A DNA stretch of 64,000 nucleotides, from contig JAGKWO010000002.1 of NCBI GenBank assembly GCA_021151835.1, positions 186,001 to 250,000 of the forward strand. Direction: 5' to 3'. The first letter of the stretch is position 1. Every line of letters begins with the position of its first letter. Source of the stretch: Gammaproteobacteria bacterium. GTDB lineage: Bacteria; Pseudomonadota; Gammaproteobacteria; Pseudomonadales; Cellvibrionaceae. The translations under genes and the position numbers were made by a program. Below the pieces are notes generated by a model. It worked only from the letters and a program-made list of their open reading frames with translations. It searched no databases and had not been told where the DNA came from. Positions 15,945-23,215 of the stretch are shown piece after piece.

Positions 15945-16370
15945 CTACAAAAAATTTGTTATCTGCGGAGCAACATCCCAACAATTGGCTCGACCCTCTT
16001 CGTATTGAATCGGCGCATTGGAAAGCTCCAGATCGGTAACGCCATCAAGCGTTGCAATATTTATTGCGTGGAATGAACCATTGAAGGGCTCAATGTCAAG
16101 GTAACCTTTACTGAAAGGACGAATTCCACAATGTTTGCAAAAGTAATGATGGATATCCCCTTTTGGCCATTCCGAAGGTGTGGCCTGATAATCACTTAGT
16201 GCGGCTTCACCTTGTAGCAATTTGAAATCGCCTTGCATAGCAAACGCTTTCCAGTACCGCGACTTCCAGCAAAAGCTGCAATTGCATCGCCTGGTCGCAT
16301 CTGCCAAATCCAGATTGCACGCAAATTTGATAGCGCCGCAATGGCAACTTCCTGCATACGACTTTTTCAT
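15945..16370 (-). CDS. GFA (CENP-V/glutathione-dependent formaldehyde-activating) family protein
   Basis: The 141-residue protein carries the zinc-binding cysteines of the GFA fold: SCHCGAI (residues 8-14), RCNCSFCWK (28-36), and FCKHCGIRPF in the C-terminal half. The family is named after an enzyme thought to promote S-hydroxymethylglutathione formation, but most members are uncharacterised zinc proteins. Cytoplasmic, no signal peptide. It stands alone between a palindromic repeat and purE. GAGATC before the ATG is a moderate ribosome site. Confidence 0.88.
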   Translation of the reverse strand: MKKSYAGSCHCGAIKFACNLDLADATRRCNCSFCWKSRYWKAFAMQGDFKLLQGEAALSDYQATPSEWPKGDIHHYFCKHCGIRPFSKGYLDIEPFNGSFHAINIATLDGVTDLELSNAPIQYEEGRANCWDVAPQITNFL

Positions 16371-16551
16371 ATTGATCTCGGTAAATTTCCCTGGAAAAGA
16401 GCACTGCGATTATACGTTTTCAGGATTGTAATGGATGTTGCGATAAAACTTCGGCAGACCTTGGTTAACGTGGTAACATGCGCGCCTTTTTTTCATTTCC
16501 GGCCCATTTTTCGGGCCTACACTTACAGTTTCACGCAATCAGGCACGAGAT

Positions 16552-17043
16552 ATGGCAAGAAAAGTCGCAGTGATTATGGGCTCCAAGAGTGATTGGGCCA
16601 CGATGCAGGCAGCGGTGGAGATATTGGAGCAAATGGGTGTGGAGTATCACACCGAAGTGGTTTCTGCCCATCGCACCCCGCAAAAGCTGACTGAATTTGC
16701 TGAATCGGCGGTGGATAACGGCTATGCCGTGATTATCGCCGGTGCCGGTGGCGCGGCCCATTTGCCCGGCATGGTTGCAGCCCATACCCGTTTACCGGTG
16801 TTGGGCGTGCCGGTGCAAAGCAAAGCCTTGAGTGGTATTGATAGCCTCTATTCGATTGTCCAGATGCCAAAAGGCGTGGCCGTGGGTACTTTGGCGATTG
16901 GTGTTGCCGGTGCCTTTAATGCCGGTTTGCTGGCCTGCCAGATCCTGGCGGTCACTGATCCGGTATTGGCAACCAAAATCGACCAATTCCGTCACGACCA
17001 GACCCAATCCGTGCTGGATAATCCTGATCCGCGTGATCAATAG
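16552..17043 (+). CDS. purE: N5-carboxyaminoimidazole ribonucleotide mutase (PurE)
   Basis: The 163-residue protein has class I PurE motifs: IMGSKSDWATM (substrate phosphate and carboxylate binding), VVSAHRTPQKL (with the catalytic His), AGAGGAAHLPGM and GVPVQSKALSGIDSL. It converts N5-CAIR to CAIR in de novo purine synthesis. It is followed 29 bases later by purK, which makes the substrate, the standard pairing. No PurR-type operator was recognised upstream. Confidence 0.97.
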   Translation: MARKVAVIMGSKSDWATMQAAVEILEQMGVEYHTEVVSAHRTPQKLTEFAESAVDNGYAVIIAGAGGAAHLPGMVAAHTRLPVLGVPVQSKALSGIDSLYSIVQMPKGVAVGTLAIGVAGAFNAGLLACQILAVTDPVLATKIDQFRHDQTQSVLDNPDPRDQ

Positions 17044-17072
17044 GTCGTGAATAATAGAGATCGAGGTTAATA

Positions 17073-18149
17073 ATGAGCCAACGTATTTGGGTTTTGGGCG
17101 CAGGCCAGTTGGGCGCGATGCTGAAACACGCGGGCATGCCGCTGGATCTGGACGTGCGCCCGATAGATATAAATGAAGCAACAGCACCTGCCCTGGCTGC
17201 CAATGACCTGGTTACTGCCGAGCGCGAGCAATGGCCGGATACATTAGTCACCAATACCCTGGCGCAGCATCCGCGCTTCATTAATCAACATATATTTGGC
17301 CGTCTCGCTGATCGTAAAACCCAGAAAGAATTGATCGATTCCCTTGGTATTGCGACGGCGCCCTGGCGCAACGTTGCGGGGGATATCACCGCCAACGAGT
17401 TGCGCGACCAGTTGGGCGAACGCGTTTTATTAAAGCGTCGTACTGGCGGTTACGACGGTAAAGGCCAGCACTGGTTACGCACCGATGACGATCAGGTACC
17501 GGACGACTGGCAAGGCGAAGCTATCGCCGAACAAGCGATTAATTTCGATGAGGAAGTGTCATTGGTTGGCGTACGCAACGCTGCCGGTGAATGCGTGTTT
17601 TATCCACTGACCCTCAACCTTCATTTAAATGGCATCCTCTACGCATCGGTTGCGCCCCTCGCGCGCTTGCAACCGCTGCAAGCACAAGCGCAAGAAATGC
17701 TCGGCAAAATCCTCAATGCCCTGGAATATGTGGGCGTGATGGCAATGGAAACCTTCCGCGTTGGTGACAAGTTACTGATCAACGAACTGGCTCCGCGTGT
17801 ACACAACTCCGGTCACTGGACCCAGGCGGGCGCCAGTATCAGCCAGTTTGAATACCATTTGCGTGCCGTAGCCACTATGGCAACGCCACAACCGCAAATT
17901 ATTGGCCAGAACGTAATGATCAACCTGATCGGTACTGACTATAACCCTGCATGGCGCGACCTTTCCTGTGCCCGCACCTATTGGTACGGCAAAGAGGTTC
18001 GTCCGGGCCGCAAGGTGGGCCACATCAATATTGTTGGAAACAATGTCACCGAAGTGCGGGAAACCCTCGTATTACTGGGCGACCTGCTGCCCGACCATCA
18101 CTACCCGCACGTGATCGAATGGAGCCTTGCGGCGCTTGAATCCTTGTAA
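17073..18149 (+). CDS. purK: N5-carboxyaminoimidazole ribonucleotide synthase (PurK)
   Basis: The 358-residue ATP-grasp enzyme begins with the nucleotide-fold motif RIWVLGAGQLGAML. It carries LLKRRTGGYDGKGQ (ATP-grasp loop), FDEEVSLVGVRN, and the metal-binding MAMETFRV...NELAPRVHNSGHWT. It carboxylates AIR using ATP and bicarbonate to give N5-CAIR for PurE. Length agrees with the family (about 355). Co-transcribed with purE; a strong hairpin follows the stop. Confidence 0.97.
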   Translation: MSQRIWVLGAGQLGAMLKHAGMPLDLDVRPIDINEATAPALAANDLVTAEREQWPDTLVTNTLAQHPRFINQHIFGRLADRKTQKELIDSLGIATAPWRNVAGDITANELRDQLGERVLLKRRTGGYDGKGQHWLRTDDDQVPDDWQGEAIAEQAINFDEEVSLVGVRNAAGECVFYPLTLNLHLNGILYASVAPLARLQPLQAQAQEMLGKILNALEYVGVMAMETFRVGDKLLINELAPRVHNSGHWTQAGASISQFEYHLRAVATMATPQPQIIGQNVMINLIGTDYNPAWRDLSCARTYWYGKEVRPGRKVGHINIVGNNVTEVRETLVLLGDLLPDHHYPHVIEWSLAALESL

Positions 18150-18161
18150 TAGGCTATTTAG

Positions 18162-18187
18162 CCGGAACCTGTTCTACCAGGTTCCGG
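18162..18187 (+). terminator. Hairpin after purK
   Basis: CCGGAACCTG (18162-18171) and CAGGTTCCGG (18178-18187) form a perfect 10-bp stem with a 6-base loop, 12 bases after purK. The T-run is weak, but a second hairpin, CTAACAA/TTGTTAG with a T-rich loop (18206-18225), follows. Confidence 0.6.
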
Positions 18188-18306
18188 TCTGATAGCTGAC
18201 GTTAGCTAACAATTCTTTTTGTTAGATTTGGTTAATGTTTGCATCATCGAGCGGGCAATTTGTGTTAGTTTTCCCGCCCCTGCACGCATCTACAAGGAGT
18301 CTACCG

Positions 18307-18996
18307 ATGTACACACTACACATAGCCAACAAAAACTACTCCTCCTGGTCATTGCGCCCCTGGGTATTGTTGCGTGCACTGAATATCCCTTTTAATGAAC
18401 AAATCCATCCCCTTGAAGTAGGTAGCAGTTGGGCGGCTTATCGCAGCTTTTCCCCCAATGGTCGCGTACCTTGCCTGCAAGATGGCGAGCAGACCGTCTG
18501 GGATTCCCTGGCGATTGTTGAATACCTCGCAGAAACATTTCCTCGTGTTTGGCCGACCGATAAACACGCGCGGGCGTGGGCGCGTTCTGCCAGTGCCGAA
18601 ATGCATTCCGGCTTTCAGCAATTGCGTAACCAATGCGGCATGAGCTGTGGCCACCGTATACAACTGCATGCGATCAGCCCCGCACTGCAAAAAGATATTG
18701 ACCGTATTAATGAACTCTGGAACCAGGGGTTGTCTTTGTTTGGCGGCCCATTTTTAGCAGGCAAGAGTTTTACTGCTGTCGACGCATTTTTTGCACCGGT
18801 GGCGTTCCGCTTCCAAACCTATGGGCTTAAAGCAACAGGCGCTGCCGCCGATTACCTGCAACTCTTGCTTGCCCAACCGGCAATGCTGGAATGGTACGCC
18901 GCGGGCCTGAAAGAAACCTGGCGCGAGCCCGATCACGAAACCGAAATACTCGCCGCCGGAAAATTGATTGCTGATTTACGAAATGGAGGGGCTTAA
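18307..18996 (+). CDS. Glutathione S-transferase family protein
   Basis: The 229-residue protein has an N-terminal thioredoxin-fold GST domain (residues 1-80), starting MYTLHIANKNYSSWSLRPW with the catalytic Ser/Tyr region at NYSSWS and the glutathione-binding motif GRVPCLQDGEQTVWDSLAI. The C-terminal helical domain spans about 90-220 (HSGFQQLRNQCGM, AVDAFFAPVAFR). Cytoplasmic. The frame is open from 18235, but AAGGAG before ATG 18307 and homology to family N-termini favour 18307. Its stop overlaps the next start by one base. Confidence 0.92.
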   Translation: MYTLHIANKNYSSWSLRPWVLLRALNIPFNEQIHPLEVGSSWAAYRSFSPNGRVPCLQDGEQTVWDSLAIVEYLAETFPRVWPTDKHARAWARSASAEMHSGFQQLRNQCGMSCGHRIQLHAISPALQKDIDRINELWNQGLSLFGGPFLAGKSFTAVDAFFAPVAFRFQTYGLKATGAAADYLQLLLAQPAMLEWYAAGLKETWREPDHETEILAAGKLIADLRNGGA

Positions 18997-19403
18997 TGAT
19001 GGAGGCACAATTGGATTACGAAATCACCATTACCCATAAAGGATCCTATTTGCATGTTAATGCGGAAGGTCTTGGTAGCTATGAAGGAGCATTGGACCTG
19101 TGGCAGCGAATCGCCCAGGCGTGCGAAAAGTATCAGTGCTACAACATTCTGGGAGAGCAGTACCTGTTCAGTACCCTTAGCACCCACGAAGCATTGAACT
19201 ACCCCGCCTTGTTTAAAAAAGCCGGGATTACCAGCAAACACAAAGTGGCCTGGGTAGATAAAAATCCGCGTACCCGGGAAATGACTGAGTTTATCCGCAA
19301 CATACTGACTAACCGTTTGATCGGAAACGGGCGCCTGTTTAAAGACCTGGACAGCGCCAGACAATGGTTGGTGGGGCAGGATAGCGAAAAGACCCGGCAA
19401 TAA
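18996..19403 (+). CDS. Hypothetical protein, probable SpoIIAA/STAS-like fold
   Basis: The 135-residue cytoplasmic protein is translationally coupled to the GST gene (TAATG overlap, with GGAGGGG upstream). The pattern of alternating short strands and helices, with EITITHKGSYLHVNAEG at the start and VAWVDKNPRTREMTEFIRNIL in the second half, resembles the SpoIIAA-like/STAS fold used for protein-protein or lipid interactions. I cannot identify a specific family with certainty. It is followed by tandem repeats, not by another gene of the operon. Confidence 0.7.
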   Translation: MMEAQLDYEITITHKGSYLHVNAEGLGSYEGALDLWQRIAQACEKYQCYNILGEQYLFSTLSTHEALNYPALFKKAGITSKHKVAWVDKNPRTREMTEFIRNILTNRLIGNGRLFKDLDSARQWLVGQDSEKTRQ

Positions 19404-19405
19404 AT

Positions 19406-19475
19406 CATAGTTGCGCACTAAATGCATAGTTGCGCACTAAATTCATAGTTCCGCACTAAATCATAATTCCGCACT
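19406..19475. repeat. Four tandem 18-19-base direct repeats
   Basis: The unit CATAGTTGCGCACTAAATT occurs at 19406-19424, 19425-19443 and 19444-19461, plus a partial copy at 19462-19475. Later copies change TTGCGC to TTCCGC and CATAG to CATAA. The units touch with no spacers, so it is not CRISPR. It lies between the hypothetical gene and the chemoreceptor, about 180 bases before the latter's start. Confidence 0.8.
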
Positions 19476-19656
19476 CGATCCAGGCAGCCGAGTAATAATA
19501 CCTTGTAGCTGCCCACTCTCCCATTTTGACAAAAAACCTCCCCGTTACTAAGGTTGACTAGGAAGACCCCCACCTCGCTGAGTCTTTGTAATTCACAACT
19601 GATAAGAATTCTATTGCCCCACAGTGGCAATTTCTCTGGTATTCCGGGAGCCCCCC

Positions 19657-21162
19657 ATGTTTCAGAATATGAAAGTCGCCGTGCGTTTAGGTTTGCTGGC
19701 AGGAACTCTGGTTTTATTGATGATATTGATTGGTGTAATGGGTATTAAAGGGATGCGCGATGCCAACCAGGGGATGCATACGGTTTATGTGGATCGTGTA
19801 GAACCCATGCGCGACCTTAAAGAAGTCATCGATAATTTTGCACTGATCCTGGTTGATGTCCCGCAAAAAACGGTGAAGGGAATTATCACGCCCCAGGAAG
19901 CCCTGCGCATTACCCGCGAGACATTGCCCGCTACGGATAAAATCTGGGAAGCCTATTTGCAAACTTATTTGATAGAAGAAGAGCAAAAGCTGATCAAGCA
20001 AGCAAGTCCATTGATAGAGAAAACCCACCAGCAGCTCGCCGATTTACAAACTTGGTACGCCGAAAATAATGTGGCGAAAGTTAATACTTTCACCCAAACC
20101 GGCATCTATCCCATTTTCGATCCACTGAATGAAGTGTTTACTGCATTAAATAAATTGCAGGTACGCGTGGCAAAAGAAGAATACGAACGCTCAACGCAAC
20201 GTTATGAAAACACACTGACGGCAAACAGCAGCATTATCGGGGTTAGTATTCTGGTCGCCATTATCCTGAGCTACCTGATCACACGCAGCCTTATTCGCCA
20301 ACTGGGTGGTGAACCCAATTACACCGCCGATGTCATTTATCGTATCGCCGAAGGCGATTTATCGATTAACGTCGATATAAAACCGCGCGACCAAAGCAGC
20401 ATATTGTTTGCGATCCGGCAGATGGTCACCAAACTTTCAGACATTATTGGTGAAGTTCGCTCCACCGCCGATTCACTTTCTTCCGCCTCGGAAGAGCTCA
20501 GCGCCACGGCACAATCACTAAGCCAGGCCGCAACACAACAAGCCGCAAGTATTGAAGAAACCAGCGCATCCATGGAAGAAATTACCGCGTCCATCGGCCA
20601 GAACAATGACAACGCCAAAGTGACCGACAGTATCGCCAGCAAAAGTGCGCGCGATGCTAATGAAGGAGGCACAGCAGTTAAAAATACCGTGGATGCGATG
20701 CGCAAAATTGCCGAAAAAATCAGTGTGATTGATGACATCGCCTACCAAACCAATTTGCTCGCACTCAACGCCGCCATTGAAGCGGGCCGCGCGGGTGAGC
20801 ACGGGCGCGGTTTCGCCGTAGTTGCCAGTGAAGTGCGCAAATTGGCAGGGCGCAGCCAAAGTGCCGCCAAAGAAATTGGCGAACTTGCGGGCGGCTCGGT
20901 AAAACTTGCCGAGAGTGCAGGAAAATTATTGGACGATATAGTTCCTGCCATCAAGAAAACAGCCGACCTGGTACAGGAAATTTCTGCAGCAAGCGATGAG
21001 CAAACCATGGGAGCAAACCAGATTACAACGGCAATTACACAAATCAGTATTGCAACGCAGCAAAACTCATCTTCTGCCGAAGAACTTTATTCAACCTCGG
21101 AAGAATTAACGAGCCAGGCATTACAGTTACAACAAATGATGGAATTTTTTAAACTCAAATAA
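19657..21162 (+). CDS. Methyl-accepting chemotaxis protein
   Basis: The 501-residue protein has TM1 at about 9-31, a periplasmic four-helix-bundle sensor (about 32-190; KTVKGIITPQEALRITRETL), TM2 at about 198-215 (GVSILVAIILSYLI) and a HAMP region. The cytoplasmic signalling domain is built around the conserved hairpin tip IDDIAYQTNLLALNAAIEAG, followed by GRGFAVVASEVRKLA. No C-terminal NWETF pentapeptide is present, so it depends on other receptors for efficient methylation. The ligand is unknown. The ATG at 19657 with GGGAG seven bases upstream is preferred to the GTG at 19624. Confidence 0.93.
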   Translation: MFQNMKVAVRLGLLAGTLVLLMILIGVMGIKGMRDANQGMHTVYVDRVEPMRDLKEVIDNFALILVDVPQKTVKGIITPQEALRITRETLPATDKIWEAYLQTYLIEEEQKLIKQASPLIEKTHQQLADLQTWYAENNVAKVNTFTQTGIYPIFDPLNEVFTALNKLQVRVAKEEYERSTQRYENTLTANSSIIGVSILVAIILSYLITRSLIRQLGGEPNYTADVIYRIAEGDLSINVDIKPRDQSSILFAIRQMVTKLSDIIGEVRSTADSLSSASEELSATAQSLSQAATQQAASIEETSASMEEITASIGQNNDNAKVTDSIASKSARDANEGGTAVKNTVDAMRKIAEKISVIDDIAYQTNLLALNAAIEAGRAGEHGRGFAVVASEVRKLAGRSQSAAKEIGELAGGSVKLAESAGKLLDDIVPAIKKTADLVQEISAASDEQTMGANQITTAITQISIATQQNSSSAEELYSTSEELTSQALQLQQMMEFFKLK

Positions 21163-21222
21163 TTAGTGGCAATTGCATTTTGCGAAATAATTGCCTTATT
21201 AAACCTGTTTCAATGAATTACT

Positions 21223-21297
21223 CCCGCATCAGGTTTCACTCTATCCGGGCTACCCAACGCCAACTGGTAGCCCGTGGGGAGTGAAGCCTGACGCGGG
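21223..21297. repeat. REP-like composite palindrome between convergent genes
   Basis: The outer arms CCCGCATCAGGTTTCACTC (21223-21241) and 21279-21297 match at 17 of 19 positions, both differences being transitions that keep G-U pairing. The inner arms GGGCTACC (21247-21254) and GGTAGCCC (21266-21273) are perfect. The inner GTAGCCCGGAT-type sequence is typical of palindromic intergenic repeats in environmental gammaproteobacteria. It separates the chemoreceptor and the phosphate-binding/OmpA gene and may end both transcripts. Confidence 0.75.
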
Positions 21298-21317
21298 GTC
21301 TTATTGATAAATAATAG

Positions 21318-23048
21318 CTACAAAATCCACACTTCAACGCGACGATTCATTCGCCGCCCATCCTCGGTTTTGCTGCTTGCCAGCGGTGCTTCCTCGCCCA
21401 TACCACGGGCAACCAATGGATAAATGCCGCGCTCAATCAAATGTTGCTCAACTACTTTCGCACGGCGTAATGACAACTCTTCGTTTTGCGCTTTATCACC
21501 TTCACTGTCAGAGAAACCAAATAATTGCACGCGCTTCGGTGCATTGATCTCTACATATTTAACCAGGCGCTCCAAATCATTAATGCCCTTGGTATCCAAT
21601 TCGTCGCTACCATCCTTAAACCGGAAATTAAGCGATAAGCGCTGTGAGCGCACGGTTAACTCGCGCATGGCCTCCGGATAAAAATCGTTATTAAATGCCT
21701 GGCCGGTTTTAATATTTTGCGATACCAAACCAATATCTTCCACAATACTTTGGCCGCGCTCGGTAGCACTGAATTTTACAAACTCTTCGGCATCCGCATT
21801 GATATTTTTTTGTGGAAGGTACAAATATAAACGGCGTGCCAGGGGGTAATCCTCCGTGCTTACCGTGAAATGCCCCGGCAATATCGCCTTGGATGTTTTG
21901 GTGGCGGCAATCGGTAACAGTTTCGCGCGGCGCACATAGGGCAAACCGATAAACCCGATCGCCCCCGGCTCTTTTGCAACCGCGTCCGATAGTTCGGTGC
22001 TGGACTCAACGCGCCGGGCAGTCATGATCAGTTTTGCTTGCGCCGGGTCTAGTACCATACTTTTAAATGAATCCCAGGTGCCGGAGTTTTCATCGCGTGC
22101 ATACACTTTAATCGGCAAGTTTGCACCACCGACTTCAGACCAGTTAGTAACTTCACCGGAAAATATATTTACCAATTCGGGAATAGATAATTTCGTCAGC
22201 GGGTTATTGGTGTCGGTAATAATTGCCAGACCATCAAGGCCGATAATATGTTCTGCGCCCGGCTCGCCCAGGTCGCCACTTTTTGCCAGTAATAATTCGC
22301 GTTCCTGGTCTTTTATCCGGCGCGATGACATACCCAATTCTGCCGTGCCCTGCAATAAATCAGTAAATGCCGTGCTGGAACCGTGTGCGTGAATTTCAAT
22401 AAACTCAATACGCCCGTTCAATTCCGCACTCACGGCTTTTTCCACCGGGGTATTTCCTTGTTGGGTTTTAATATTGGTTGCACCGCGGGCCATAAAATAG
22501 GCTTCCACTAACCGCGGTGCCAATTTTTCTCCAACAGTATTGGAGCCGTGCAAACGGAATAATGGTGTGGTCGCACGCACCAGCTGCCCTACAGGAACAT
22601 ACGCTGTTTGTTCACGTTTTTGTGTTGCCGGTTTAACCTGTGTGTTGGCAACCGCTTCCAATAAAAATACTTCGCCCGCATCCAGCGGCAAAAAAGAACG
22701 CAATAAATAGCCGCTCATGATTAACAACAATGAACAGGCAAATGCAGCGATATAACCCAGTTTCAAACTACGGCGTGTTTTTTTCCTGAGCTTGAATTCG
22801 TCACCGGAATGCGTAGCCGTAACAATGGTGTCCTCCATCTGGCGCACATCCCACACCAGTTTGGTTAATTCTTCATTATTTACCTGCAATGCTTTTTCCA
22901 ATAGTTCAGCCCGATATTCCTCATCCTTAAGAATCATATTTAACGGAATATGCATTTTTAATTGCGCTTCGCACAGCCGCTTCAAATTCCATAATTTATC
23001 AACCAGGGCCACGTTGTAATGCATGTGCTTGTGGTGTTTGGGGGACAT
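21318..23048 (-). CDS. Membrane-anchored PstS-like phosphate-binding domain fused to OmpA peptidoglycan-binding domain
   Basis: The 576-residue protein has four parts. Residues 1-90 form a charged, helical cytoplasmic segment. A single membrane helix lies at about 97-116. A PBP-like phosphate-binding domain occupies about 162-430 (LHGSNTVGEKLAP, HGSSTAFTDLLQGTAELGMSSRRI, YARDENSGTWDSFK, the classic anion-binding loops). An OmpA-C domain occupies about 455-576 (FKDGSDELDTKGINDLERL, GFSDSEGDKAQNEELSLRRA, RRVEVWIL). The periplasmic part would bind an anion and peptidoglycan. No Pst permease genes are nearby. No clear Shine-Dalgarno precedes 23048; the ATG at 23024 (MHYNVAL) is an alternative. 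Confidence 0.85.
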   Translation of the reverse strand: MSPKHHKHMHYNVALVDKLWNLKRLCEAQLKMHIPLNMILKDEEYRAELLEKALQVNNEELTKLVWDVRQMEDTIVTATHSGDEFKLRKKTRRSLKLGYIAAFACSLLLIMSGYLLRSFLPLDAGEVFLLEAVANTQVKPATQKREQTAYVPVGQLVRATTPLFRLHGSNTVGEKLAPRLVEAYFMARGATNIKTQQGNTPVEKAVSAELNGRIEFIEIHAHGSSTAFTDLLQGTAELGMSSRRIKDQERELLLAKSGDLGEPGAEHIIGLDGLAIITDTNNPLTKLSIPELVNIFSGEVTNWSEVGGANLPIKVYARDENSGTWDSFKSMVLDPAQAKLIMTARRVESSTELSDAVAKEPGAIGFIGLPYVRRAKLLPIAATKTSKAILPGHFTVSTEDYPLARRLYLYLPQKNINADAEEFVKFSATERGQSIVEDIGLVSQNIKTGQAFNNDFYPEAMRELTVRSQRLSLNFRFKDGSDELDTKGINDLERLVKYVEINAPKRVQLFGFSDSEGDKAQNEELSLRRAKVVEQHLIERGIYPLVARGMGEEAPLASSKTEDGRRMNRRVEVWIL

Positions 23049-23103
23049 AAGGAGTCTCTGCTGATGACCAGGAAAAGGGGCGTTATCGATCAGCAGGAAA
23101 ACA

Positions 23104-23125
23104 CTCGCCGTACGATAACGGCGAG
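23104..23125. promoter_or_regulatory. Perfect 8-bp inverted repeat upstream of the PBP-OmpA gene
   Basis: CTCGCCGT (23104-23111) and ACGGCGAG (23118-23125) flank ACGATA, 56 bases before the gene start. It could be an operator or a 5' leader hairpin; nothing else identifies it. Confidence 0.4.
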
Positions 23126-23163
23126 CACTCTATGACAGGATTGTTACAGCAGAATTACACGAC

Positions 23164-23197
23164 AAAAAAAGCTGGCTATTCCGAAAAAATGGCCAGC
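23164..23197 (-). terminator. Rho-independent terminator of the GH3-SGNH gene
   Basis: On the minus strand GCTGGC pairs with GCCAGC (23192-23197 with 23171-23176), extended by wobble and A-T pairs, and is followed by seven T (23170-23164). It lies 19 bases past the stop at 23216. Confidence 0.8.
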
Positions 23198-23215
23198 GTA
23201 GAAACAACTGATTAT

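Noticed and set aside
15825..16076. 83-codon plus-strand frame
   Set aside because: It runs through palindromic repeat copy A and antisense to the GFA gene, and has no ribosome site.
19406..19475. CRISPR-like repeats
   Set aside because: The repeat units are contiguous with no unique spacers, and no cas gene is present.
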